From Hymenobacter sediminis (GTDB lineage Bacteria > Bacteroidota > Bacteroidia > Cytophagales > Hymenobacteraceae), in assembly GCF_003231285.1 (NCBI RefSeq), contig NZ_QKNS01000006.1, positions 1-64,000 on the forward strand: DNA of 64,000 bases. Reading direction: 5' to 3'. Below, in pieces: positions 26,473 through 34,457 of the stretch. The position numbers and the translations under genes are program-made. A model generated the notes under the pieces. It was given only the letters and a program-made list of their open reading frames with translations. It searched no databases and had not been told where the DNA came from. Every line of letters begins with the position of its first letter. Position 1 is the first letter of the stretch.

Positions 26473-27324
26473 CTACTCCGTCAAAACCGTGAAGTAGAGG
26501 CTGGGCTGCAGCGAGTGGATGGTCCAGATTGCTTGGCTGTTTTCTCGCTCTACCATGATGTGCTTAGGCTGGCGCGCGACAGGAATAGAAAAGTACTTGT
26601 CCCAGGGGGTGGTTTTCTCGCTTTGCAGCCACTGGATGGTAGCCACCACGGGTTGCTGAGCTTCGAGCAGTAGCTCGTAGGGGCGCAGATCTATGGTTTG
26701 CCAGCCGCGCTGCTGGCGGTTGAGCACCAGTTGAATATCTTGGGAAAGTAAGGGCCGACCAGGGCGCCCCTGTTCCAGCGTGTAGAGGTTCAGGCGGAAG
26801 CGCAGGTGCTCGTAGGTGTTCGTGGCAAGGAAGATATGGAACTCCTCCAGGTAGGTGCGGTGGGTAGGGCGGAGCACGATGCCCAATTCCCAGCCCCACT
26901 CATCGTCTACGGTTTCTTTGCCGCTGGAGCCGCCCATCCACAATACATCGGCTTTTTCCTTAGTGCGGCCCAACAGGCCCGGATGTACGCGGCGGTGCTC
27001 AACTTTAACTTCACGTAGTGCTTGCTCCTGCGGTGCTAACCGGAACTCGCGTTGGCCTGCCGTGAGGGTAGAAGGTAGCACTACCTGCCGGTCGAATCCC
27101 ACGCAAGTAACAATGAGGGTATCCGTCAGGCTGGGCAGGCGCAACAGGTAGCGGCCTTGTTCGTCGGCTACTGTGCCAATGCCCCGGCCGGGGACGCCCA
27201 GGGTAGCAAAAGGTACTGGCTCACTGGTTTGAGAATTCAGGATGCGTCCTTCGATGATTGTTTGTGCGCGTAAGCCGAAGGATATCAGGCAAAAAAGCAG
27301 AAATAGAAAAAGGCGGAAATGCAT
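26473..27324 (-). CDS. Carboxypeptidase-regulatory-like domain protein, secreted
   Basis: The 283-residue product has a signal peptide (residues 1-20). Residues ~22-105 form the beta-sandwich CarboxypepD_reg-like domain known from the N-termini of TonB-dependent receptors (TIIEGRILNSQTSEPVPFAT, VADEQGRYLLRLPS, IVTCVGFDRQVV). The C-terminal half is a beta-rich domain with THRTYLEEFHIFLATNTYEHLRF-type strands of unknown role. It is the intact paralogue of the pseudogene at 23987-24862, sharing both halves. It might take part in outer-membrane or surface binding. Confidence 0.82.
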   Translation of the reverse strand: MHFRLFLFLLFCLISFGLRAQTIIEGRILNSQTSEPVPFATLGVPGRGIGTVADEQGRYLLRLPSLTDTLIVTCVGFDRQVVLPSTLTAGQREFRLAPQEQALREVKVEHRRVHPGLLGRTKEKADVLWMGGSSGKETVDDEWGWELGIVLRPTHRTYLEEFHIFLATNTYEHLRFRLNLYTLEQGRPGRPLLSQDIQLVLNRQQRGWQTIDLRPYELLLEAQQPVVATIQWLQSEKTTPWDKYFSIPVARQPKHIMVERENSQAIWTIHSLQPSLYFTVLTE

Positions 27325-27417
27325 TCAGGATAGGAAAGCAAAGCTGAAGGCCGCTGGTTACGGCAGAAGGAGCGGAGCTAGCCGCTCCACTAAGCTGATT
27401 GGAGCAAAACGGTATTC

Positions 27418-27451
27418 AGCAAAAGGGCCGCTCAGAAGCGGCCCTTTTGCT
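27418..27451. terminator. Strong hairpin terminator
   Basis: A perfect 15-bp stem AGCAAAAGGGCCGCT / AGCGGCCCTTTTGCT with a 4-base loop lies 20 bp past the end of the 27471-27824 gene and has U tracts on both strands. A smaller hairpin lies at 27369-27388. Confidence 0.85.
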
Positions 27452-27470
27452 GGTGCAAAGATAAAACTAA

Positions 27471-27824
27471 CTAGCGGGCAGCCTGCTTTTCCAAGGCTTG
27501 TAGCAGCTCATCGGCGGCTTTTTCAATATCCTGGTAACCTTGCTGGGCGGCACGCTCCTTGGCGGCAATCAGGCCGTCGCGGTGCACGGTTTTGAAGTCG
27601 CCGTAGGGGAAGTGGTAGCGACCTTTGGTGTCTTCGCCCTTGCTTTTATCAAGGCCCAGATGCCACTGGCCGTACTCGGCTATTTCATGCTTCTCCAAAA
27701 ACTTGTTTTCCTGGCTTGCATCGGGGTTGTGCTGGCCCCAGTGGCCTTCGTCGTTCTTAAGTTTGCCGTCTTGGATGAGCTGTTTAGCAAACTTTACGGC
27801 ATCGGGGTTCAGTTGAATACTCAT
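27471..27824 (-). CDS. Conserved hypothetical protein
   Basis: Start taken at ATG 27824 (MSIQLNPDAVKFAKQLIQ), giving 117 residues. The protein is soluble, helical and highly charged, with a central conserved-looking block KHEIAEYGQWHLGLD and YHFPYGDFKTVHRDGLIAAK. It corresponds to a widespread family of unknown function in Bacteroidota and other phyla. It ends in a helix (IEKAADELLQALEKQ). It stands alone and finishes at a strong terminator. Confidence 0.75.
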   Translation of the reverse strand: MSIQLNPDAVKFAKQLIQDGKLKNDEGHWGQHNPDASQENKFLEKHEIAEYGQWHLGLDKSKGEDTKGRYHFPYGDFKTVHRDGLIAAKERAAQQGYQDIEKAADELLQALEKQAAR

Positions 27825-27950
27825 TGGGAGGGGAGGGTTTGGATGGATGAAAGGGGGTAGGCAAACTAGCCACCTAAACACGTACGCTTCAGCCTGCTTT
27901 CTGTTAAGGCTGAGCTATGGCTTGCCAGATGCCGACGTGGTGCCTTTCTG

Positions 27951-29801
27951 CTACACAAACTGGTGGCCCCCGTGCTTGCCGTTGTGGCGGGCATCTAGGT
28001 CGCGGTTCAGTTGGAAGGCAGCGCTAATCAGGGCCAGATGAGTAAAGGCTTGGGGGTAGTTGCCGATTTGCTGCCCCTGCGGACCAATCTGCTCGGAGTA
28101 CAAACCCAGGGGGCTGGCAAAACCCAACAGCTTCTCGAAAAGCAGGCGGGCTTTATCCAGTTCACCACCGCGTGAGAGGTTTTCGATGTACCAGAAAGAG
28201 CACATCGTGAACGTGCCCTCTTCGCCGGTGAGGCCATCGGTAGCGCCGTCGTTAGCATGGTAGCGGAACATCAGCGAGTCGAGCAGCAGCTCCTTTTCCA
28301 GAGTACGCATGGTGGCTTGCCAGCGGGGCTCGGCCGGGCTGAACATGCGGATGAGGGGTAGGAGCAACACCGAGGCATCCAGCACCTGGCTACCCCTCGA
28401 CTGCACGAAAGACTGCCGTTCTTCGCTCCAATAATGCTCATACACATCCTGGTAAATCTCGTCGCGGATGCGGTGCCACTCGATTAGCGGAGCCGGAAAC
28501 GACCGGTCGCGGGCAATGCGAATGGCACGGTCCAGGGCTACCCAGCACATCATCTTACCCGAAATAAACTCCCGGTCTTCGTCGCGCACTTCCCAGATGC
28601 CGTGGTCGGGTCGGCGCCAGTTTTCTGCTACGTAGTTTGCCAAGCGCGCTACGTGCTGCCAAAAATCGTAGGTGATGCCGCCGCCATACTTATTGTAGAG
28701 GTAGATGGTATCGAGCAGTTCGCCATAAATATCCAGCTGGAATTGCCGGGAAGCCCCGTTGCCAATACGCACGGGCCGCGAGTTCCGGTAGCCGTTGAGG
28801 TGAGTCAGCTCCAGCTCCGGCAGGTCAGAGGTGCCATCCACGGCGTACATCAGCTGTAGGTCGCCGGCGTCAGTGAGCTCTTGGCAGCGCTCCATAATCC
28901 AACGCAGGAAGGCTTTTGATTCTAGCGTGAAGCCTAGCCGCAGGAAGGCATACATGGTAAAAGCCGCATCCCGAATCCAGGTAAAGCGGTAGTCCCAATT
29001 TCGCTCGCCGCCCACGCACTCCGGCAAGCTGAAGGTAGCCGCGGCCACCGTAGAGCCATGCTCCAAGGATGTCAGGAGCTTAAGGGTAATAGCGGAGCGC
29101 AACACGGTTTCACGCCAGCGGCCGATGTAGGTGCTGCTCTCCACCCATTTGCGCCAGAAACTTAAGGTGTCCTGAAAGGCAGCCTCGGTGTAATGGTCCA
29201 GGTTGCGGGCAATGAAGTCCGGGTCATCGACGGGGGTAGCTTCAATGACGAAGCTGGCTGTTTCGCCCGCTTGAAGCGTCCAAGTACCGTTGGCATCTCC
29301 TGCCTCGGTAGCGGCAAAAGGCTGGTTACCCAACAATCGGAACTGAAACCCATCTTCGCCGCAGCTTCTGAACAGCAGGCTGCCGTCTTTCTGGGTTAGT
29401 GTCTCATGCTCAGTACGGGCGTAGTCGAAGCGAGGAGCGCATTGCATTCGAAACGTCATGCTACCCTTGATAACGCGCATAATGCGCACCACGGCGCAGT
29501 TCTGGTCATGATGCTTCACGGGCATGAAGTCCGTGAGCTCCGCAATACCTTCCTGGGTGAAGAAGCGCGTGAGCAGTACGCCGGTTTCTGGGAGGTAGAG
29601 CTGCTTGCTGCGCACTGCATTACCAACAGGCTGCAGCATCCAGGAGCCGCCCTTCTCCGCATCGAGTAAAGCCGCGAAAATGGTAGGCGAGTCGAAACGG
29701 GTGAAAGGAAGATAATCGAGTGTGCCTACTTTGGACACCAACGCCACGGTGTGCAGGTTGCCAATAAGGCCATAGTCTTCAAGCGGGAGGTAATCGGGCA
29801 T
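27951..29801 (-). CDS. Glycoside hydrolase family 15 (glucoamylase/trehalase-like) protein
   Basis: The 616-residue protein opens with the family's N-terminal beta-sandwich signature (LEDYGLIGNLHTVALVSKVGT then DYLPFTRFDSPTIFAALLD) and continues into an alpha/alpha barrel. CVGGERNWDYRFTWIRDAAF carries the sugar-binding W/R residues, and a general acid/base pair of glutamates is expected in the ERCQEL and EEGTF regions. No signal peptide, so it is cytoplasmic. Bacterial proteins of this type hydrolyse alpha-1,4 glucans or trehalose; the substrate is uncertain. The GlcG/HbpS gene lies just upstream on the same strand. Confidence 0.9.
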   Translation of the reverse strand: MPDYLPLEDYGLIGNLHTVALVSKVGTLDYLPFTRFDSPTIFAALLDAEKGGSWMLQPVGNAVRSKQLYLPETGVLLTRFFTQEGIAELTDFMPVKHHDQNCAVVRIMRVIKGSMTFRMQCAPRFDYARTEHETLTQKDGSLLFRSCGEDGFQFRLLGNQPFAATEAGDANGTWTLQAGETASFVIEATPVDDPDFIARNLDHYTEAAFQDTLSFWRKWVESSTYIGRWRETVLRSAITLKLLTSLEHGSTVAAATFSLPECVGGERNWDYRFTWIRDAAFTMYAFLRLGFTLESKAFLRWIMERCQELTDAGDLQLMYAVDGTSDLPELELTHLNGYRNSRPVRIGNGASRQFQLDIYGELLDTIYLYNKYGGGITYDFWQHVARLANYVAENWRRPDHGIWEVRDEDREFISGKMMCWVALDRAIRIARDRSFPAPLIEWHRIRDEIYQDVYEHYWSEERQSFVQSRGSQVLDASVLLLPLIRMFSPAEPRWQATMRTLEKELLLDSLMFRYHANDGATDGLTGEEGTFTMCSFWYIENLSRGGELDKARLLFEKLLGFASPLGLYSEQIGPQGQQIGNYPQAFTHLALISAAFQLNRDLDARHNGKHGGHQFV

Positions 29802-29877
29802 GCAGAGGTGGGCTACTGCTGAGTGCGAAGCAGGTAGAGACGGTTAAACGAGAAAAGAGGGGTAGGGCAAAGACTTT

Positions 29878-30285
29878 TTACTGGCCGGCCAGGGCCTGCA
29901 CCCCGGCTTCTGCCACGGCGTGGTCGTCTTCCACGGTGCTGCCCGAAACCCCGATGGCTCCGAATATCTGTCCTTCGCTATTTTTTAATGGAATGCCGCC
30001 CGGAAACGTAATCAGCCCTCCGTTGGAATGCTCAATGTTATAGAGAGAGCCGCCGGGTTGTGAGGCCTTCCCCAAGTCGCCGGTAGGCATGTCGAAGAAG
30101 CGCGCAGTTTTTGCCTTGCGGATGGATATATCCAGGGAGCCCAGCCAAGCATCATCCATCCGGATAAAGGCCACAAGGTTAGCTCCCGAATCTACCACGG
30201 CAATGTTCATTTTTACGCCCATTTCAATGGCTTTCTCGTGAGAGGCCTGCACGGCTGTTTGCGCTTGTTTCAAAGTGATTCCCAT
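29878..30285 (-). CDS. GlcG/HbpS family (DUF336) protein
   Basis: The 135-residue product carries the whole GlcG/HbpS pattern: LKQAQTAVQASHEKAIEMG, NIAVVDSGANLVAFIRMDDA, IRKAKTARFFDMPT, GGLITFPGGIPLK and the end GAIGVSGSTVEDDHAVAEAG. Homologues bind heme or iron or accompany glycolate oxidation. No signal peptide here. It may be co-transcribed with the GH15 gene downstream (76 bp gap). Confidence 0.9.
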   Translation of the reverse strand: MGITLKQAQTAVQASHEKAIEMGVKMNIAVVDSGANLVAFIRMDDAWLGSLDISIRKAKTARFFDMPTGDLGKASQPGGSLYNIEHSNGGLITFPGGIPLKNSEGQIFGAIGVSGSTVEDDHAVAEAGVQALAGQ

Positions 30286-30549
30286 GGCGTTGGAGCTAGT
30301 GTAGAGGTATGTTGTATCCCAACGGTGTTTCGGCCGGTTTGTTCGGCCCTCAGGGGGTAGGGTAGCTACCCTTGAGCGGGCTTGCCTCTAAATGGGTGTA
30401 GGGAAGGAGAAGCGCCTTCACGCTGCCAAGCAGGCCTGCCTGACTTCAGCCGTCGGGGTGCTTTGGGTTAGATACCTAAGAGGGGGTAGGAAATGTACGT
30501 GCATGGCCAGCTTTGGGGTAACTGGTTAGCTTTTCCGGGCCGATTTGCC
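30286..30549. other. Non-coding spacer between divergent genes
   Basis: This spacer separates the GlcG/HbpS gene from lepA. It contains a perfect 14-bp palindrome AGGGTAGCTACCCT (30359-30372) formed by two head-to-head GGGTAG words, and further GGGGTAG copies. Otherwise nothing is recognised. Confidence 0.5.
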
Positions 30550-30557
30550 TACCTTCG
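30550..30557 (+). promoter_or_regulatory. Candidate -7 box of the lepA promoter
   Basis: TACCTTCG lies 22 bp upstream of the lepA GTG start and is one base from the TAnnTTTG consensus. The -33 region is not convincing. Confidence 0.4.
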
Positions 30558-30579
30558 CGGTTGCAAAAAACCGCCTCTA

Positions 30580-32367
30580 GTGAAGAACATTCGCAATTTC
30601 TGCATCATCGCCCACATCGACCACGGCAAGAGCACGCTGGCCGACCGCCTGCTGGAATTCACCAGCACGGTAGCCAAGCGCGATATGCAAGCCCAACTGC
30701 TCGACAACATGGACCTGGAGCGGGAGCGGGGCATCACCATCAAGAGCCACGCCATCCAGATGCAGTATCAGTACCAGGGCGAGCAGTACACGCTCAACCT
30801 GATTGATACGCCCGGTCACGTCGATTTTAGCTACGAAGTATCCCGCTCCATTGCGGCCTGCGAAGGTGCTCTGCTGATTGTAGACTCTTCTCAGGGTATT
30901 GAAGCTCAGACGATTTCCAATCTGTACTTAGCCATTGGCTCGGACCTGACCATTATTCCGGTTCTCAACAAAATCGACTTGCCTCACTCTATGCCAGAGG
31001 AGGTGTCTGATGAAATTGTGGACCTGATTGGCTGCGAGCGGGAAGAAATTATTCCTGCTTCAGGCAAGGCCGGCATTGGCATTAAGGAAATTCTGGATGC
31101 CATCTGTGAGCGAATTCCGGCCCCAAAGGGCGACCCGGAGGCTCCGCTGCAAGCCCTTATTTTCGACTCGGTATTTAATTCCTACCGCGGCATCGAGGTT
31201 CTGTTCCGCATCAAGAACGGCACCATGCGCAAGGGCGACAAGCTCCGCTTCATGGCTACCGGCAAGGAGTACGGCGCCGATGAAATTGGGATTCTTGGCC
31301 TGAACCAGGAGCCCCGCCCCGAAATTGGTGCCGGCAACGTAGGCTACCTCATTTCCGGCATCAAAGAAGCCCGCGAGGTAAAGGTAGGTGACACCATTAC
31401 GCACGTAGCGCGCCCCACGGCCGAAGCCATTCAGGGCTTCGAGGACGTGAAGCCGATGGTGTTTGCTGGTATCTACCCCGTTGATACGACCGAGTACGAG
31501 GAGCTGCGTTCCTGCATGGAAAAACTGCAGCTCAACGACGCCTCCTTGGTGTGGGAGCCGGAAACCTCGGTAGCCCTAGGCTTCGGGTTCCGCTGCGGCT
31601 TCCTAGGCATGCTGCACATGGAAATTGTGCAGGAGCGTCTGGAGCGCGAGTTCAATATGACGGTGATTACCACCGTGCCCTCTGTGCAGTTCCACGCTAC
31701 CGGCACCAAGGATCAGCTGCTGACCATTAACGCGCCGAGCGAAATGCCGGAGCCGAACATGATCAAGCACATCGAGGAGCCCTACATCAAGGCCCAGATC
31801 ATTACGGCCGCTGATTATGTGGGGCCCATCATCACGCTGTGCATGGAGAAGCGCGGCATCATCAAGGGGCAGAGCTACCTGACTTCCGAGCGGGTAGAGC
31901 TGACGTTTGAGCTGCCTCTGTCGGAAATCGTATTCGACTTCTTCGACAAGCTCAAGACCATTTCGCGCGGCTACGCTTCCCTGGACTATGAGCTGATTGG
32001 CTTCCGCGAGTCAGACATGGTGAAGCTGGACGTGATGCTGAATGGCGAGAAGGTGGATGCCCTTTCGGCCATCGTACACCGCAGCAAGAGCTACGACTGG
32101 GGGCGCCGCCTCTGCGAAAAGCTCCGAGAGCTGCTACCCCGTCAGCAGTTCGAAATTGCTATTCAGGCCAGCATCGGGCAGAAAATCATTGCCCGCGAAA
32201 CGGTGAAAGCACTGCGCAAAAACGTAATTGCCAAGTGCTATGGCGGCGACATCAGCCGGAAGCGCAAACTGCTTGAAAAGCAGAAAGAAGGTAAGAAACG
32301 GATGCGCCAGGTGGGCTCCGTAGAAATTCCGCAGGAGGCCTTCCTGGCCGTACTGAAAATCGACTAA
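30580..32367 (+). CDS. lepA: Elongation factor 4 (LepA), ribosome back-translocating GTPase
   Basis: I start at GTG 30580 (VKNIRNFCIIAHIDHGKST), since upstream residues do not match the family; this gives 595 residues, the normal length. G motifs: AHIDHGKST (P loop), RERGITIKSHA (switch I), DTPGHVDF and NKIDLP. The characteristic LepA C-terminal domain is present, with GGDISRKRKLLEKQKEGKKR near the end. LepA binds stalled or pre-translocation ribosomes and helps initiation and fidelity under stress. A strong terminator follows. Confidence 0.97.
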   Translation: MKNIRNFCIIAHIDHGKSTLADRLLEFTSTVAKRDMQAQLLDNMDLERERGITIKSHAIQMQYQYQGEQYTLNLIDTPGHVDFSYEVSRSIAACEGALLIVDSSQGIEAQTISNLYLAIGSDLTIIPVLNKIDLPHSMPEEVSDEIVDLIGCEREEIIPASGKAGIGIKEILDAICERIPAPKGDPEAPLQALIFDSVFNSYRGIEVLFRIKNGTMRKGDKLRFMATGKEYGADEIGILGLNQEPRPEIGAGNVGYLISGIKEAREVKVGDTITHVARPTAEAIQGFEDVKPMVFAGIYPVDTTEYEELRSCMEKLQLNDASLVWEPETSVALGFGFRCGFLGMLHMEIVQERLEREFNMTVITTVPSVQFHATGTKDQLLTINAPSEMPEPNMIKHIEEPYIKAQIITAADYVGPIITLCMEKRGIIKGQSYLTSERVELTFELPLSEIVFDFFDKLKTISRGYASLDYELIGFRESDMVKLDVMLNGEKVDALSAIVHRSKSYDWGRRLCEKLRELLPRQQFEIAIQASIGQKIIARETVKALRKNVIAKCYGGDISRKRKLLEKQKEGKKRMRQVGSVEIPQEAFLAVLKID

Positions 32368-32374
32368 GTATCAG

Positions 32375-32404
32375 AAACGCGCTCCATTGGGGCGCGTTTT
32401 TTTT
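32375..32404 (+). terminator. Intrinsic terminator of lepA
   Basis: A stem AACGCGC / GCGCGTT with a CCATTGGG-type loop is followed by a run of eight T, starting 8 bp after the lepA stop codon. Confidence 0.9.
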
Positions 32405-32473
32405 GCGTCTCACTTTACTTTTTCACCTCATACACTTCTTGACACGGCGTGTTATGATTTACTATCTCAGGAC

Positions 32474-32665
32474 ATGTCCAATAACCTCCTCAAGAACTGT
32501 ACAAGCCAAGAGCAGCTAGAAAAAATCATCAAAGGACAGGAGCGTAAGTTTCGGTGGCGTGACGATTGGCCCGCCATGGAAGCTGCTCTGCAAGCCGCCG
32601 GCTCCGCTGCCATTGCTGCCCACGAACACAAGCATACTCCCGAACAACCCCAGGATTTAGCATAA
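32474..32665 (+). CDS. Small hypothetical protein
   Basis: ATG at 32474 gives 63 residues (MSNNLLKNCTSQEQLEKIIK...). It is hydrophilic and helical, ends with HEHKHTPEQPQDLA, and has no membrane segment or recognised motif. The open frame is longer upstream, but that part overlaps the lepA terminator. It ends 11 bp before folD, so co-transcription with folD is likely. Confidence 0.6.
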   Translation: MSNNLLKNCTSQEQLEKIIKGQERKFRWRDDWPAMEAALQAAGSAAIAAHEHKHTPEQPQDLA

Positions 32666-32675
32666 CCCCTTACCC

Positions 32676-33587
32676 ATGACCACTGCCCCCGACGCCACTA
32701 CCTACCGCCTCATCGACGGAAAGCAAACCGCCGAGGCCATCAAAGAAGAAATTGCCGCCGAGGTTAGCCAACGCAAAGCCGCTGGCCAGAAGGTGCCACA
32801 CTTGGCCGCCATTCTGGTGGGCCACGATGGGGGCTCCGAGACCTACGTGCGCAATAAAGTGTTAGCCTGCGAGCGAGTAGGTTTCGACAGCACCTTGCTG
32901 CGCTACGAAGACGACATCACTGAAGCTGAACTGCTGGCCAAAGTGGAAGAACTGAACCAGGACGACAGCATCGACGGGTTCATCGTACAGCTACCCTTGC
33001 CCAAGCACATTTCCTCCGAAAAGGTTATTGAAGCCATTCGGCCGGAGAAGGACGTGGACGGTTTCCACCCAATGAACATTGGCCGTATGGTGGCCGGGTT
33101 GCCATCCTTGCTACCCGCTACCCCCTCGGGTATCGTGGAACTGCTGCGCCGCTATGAGCTACCGACCGATGGCAAGCACTGCGTGGTAATCGGGCGAAGC
33201 AATATTGTGGGTACCCCGGTTAGTATATTGCTAGCCAAGAACTTAGAGCCTGGCAACTGTACGGTTACTTTATGCCACTCTCGAACCCAGAACCTAGCCG
33301 ATATTACCCGTACTGCTGACATTCTGGTGGTAGCTTTAGGCCGACCAGAGTTTGTAACGGCGGACATGGTAAAGCCTGGCGCGGTGGTCATTGACGTGGG
33401 AACTACCCGGGTAGAGGATGCTGGCAAGAAGTCGGGTTGGGCTCTGAAAGGCGACGTGAACTTCAGTGAGGTAGCTCCATTGGCTTCCTACATCACCCCG
33501 GTACCAGGTGGCGTTGGTCCTATGACCATTGCCATGCTGCTGCTGAATACCCTGCGCGCTGCCAAAGGCGAGGTTTACCCAAAATAG
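32676..33587 (+). CDS. folD: Bifunctional methylenetetrahydrofolate dehydrogenase / cyclohydrolase
   Basis: 303 residues. The catalytic lysine is in TYVRNKVLACERVG, the LPLPKHI and PEKDVDGFHPMNIGRM motifs are canonical, and the NADP-binding loop GRSNIVGTPVS is present, as is the closing PVPGGVGPMTIAML. FolD oxidises 5,10-methylene-THF to 10-formyl-THF for purine and formyl-methionine synthesis. The ATG at 32676 lies 11 bp after the preceding small gene. Confidence 0.97.
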   Translation: MTTAPDATTYRLIDGKQTAEAIKEEIAAEVSQRKAAGQKVPHLAAILVGHDGGSETYVRNKVLACERVGFDSTLLRYEDDITEAELLAKVEELNQDDSIDGFIVQLPLPKHISSEKVIEAIRPEKDVDGFHPMNIGRMVAGLPSLLPATPSGIVELLRRYELPTDGKHCVVIGRSNIVGTPVSILLAKNLEPGNCTVTLCHSRTQNLADITRTADILVVALGRPEFVTADMVKPGAVVIDVGTTRVEDAGKKSGWALKGDVNFSEVAPLASYITPVPGGVGPMTIAMLLLNTLRAAKGEVYPK

Positions 33588-33791
33588 AGTTACGGCTCCT
33601 GATAGGGGGTAGTAAGCTAGAGCGAGCTAAACCGGCACTTTGCCTAGTGAAATCCAAGTAAAACCGCCTCAAGCTTTTAGAATTGGGGGCGGTGTACTAC
33701 TTTTAAAGTCGGGCCGTTGGTACGGTAGCGAATTGCGGAAGCAGCTGAGCTACTCCACGGCCCGATTTGTTGTTTTCAGAATACCCCAGTT

Positions 33792-34442
33792 TTGCTGCAC
33801 GAACTTCCTGTTACGTCGGCGGCCCCGGCCTCGGGGACGGCGGCTCCCTCACTGCCCGTCATGGAGCAGTTTTATACGATTCAGGGCGAAGGCTTTAACA
33901 CAGGCCGCGCGGCCTACTTCATCCGCCTGGGCGGGTGCGATGTAGGATGCGTTTGGTGCGATGTTAAGGAGTCGTGGCCCCTGGATGCACACCCCCGCCA
34001 GTCCATTCCGGATTTAGTGGCGGCTGTAACCGCCGAGCCGGGGCGCAACGTAGTAATAACCGGTGGCGAGCCCCTCATGCACGATTTGGGTCCGCTGACA
34101 GCCGCTATGCAAGCAGCTGGCTGCCGTACCTGGATTGAAACCAGCGGAGCCTACCCCCTCAGTGGTAGCTGGGACTGGATCTGCGTATCGCCCAAGAAAT
34201 TTAAGGCGCCGTTACCCTCCGTCTTGGCCGCCGCTCATGAGTTGAAAATCATTGTATTCAACAAGAGTGACTTTGCTTGGGCAGAGCAGCACGCAGCCCT
34301 TGTAGGTCCTGAGTGCCGGCTTTATTTGCAGCCTGAGTGGAGCAAAGCGGCTGCCATGATGCCGCTCATTGTTGATTACGTAAAGGAGCACCCGCAATGG
34401 CAGGTTTCCCTACAAACTCATAAGTTTCTCGATATTCCGTAG
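33792..34442 (+). CDS. queE: 7-carboxy-7-deazaguanine synthase (radical SAM), queuosine/preQ0 pathway
   Basis: The radical-SAM cluster motif CDVGCVWC gives C49, C53 and C56 in the family's C-x3-C-x2-C spacing. YTIQGEG and GCDVG-type substrate loops, ITGGEPL and the SPKKFK motif complete the QueE pattern. The enzyme converts 6-carboxytetrahydropterin to 7-carboxy-7-deazaguanine. No ATG fits upstream before a stop; the likely start is TTG 33792, the alternative ATG 33861 (MEQFYTIQGEG). The other que genes are not in the window. It probably forms an operon with the OmpA-type gene 16 bp downstream. Confidence 0.93.
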   Translation: MLHELPVTSAAPASGTAAPSLPVMEQFYTIQGEGFNTGRAAYFIRLGGCDVGCVWCDVKESWPLDAHPRQSIPDLVAAVTAEPGRNVVITGGEPLMHDLGPLTAAMQAAGCRTWIETSGAYPLSGSWDWICVSPKKFKAPLPSVLAAAHELKIIVFNKSDFAWAEQHAALVGPECRLYLQPEWSKAAAMMPLIVDYVKEHPQWQVSLQTHKFLDIP

Positions 34443-34457
34443 CGTCCCTACCCGCCT

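Noticed and set aside
30493..30579. N-terminal extension of LepA
   Set aside because: The extra 29 residues do not match the family and the normal GTG start is in place.
33640..33791. preQ1 riboswitch before queE
   Set aside because: I looked for the conserved stem and A-rich tail and could not assemble them.
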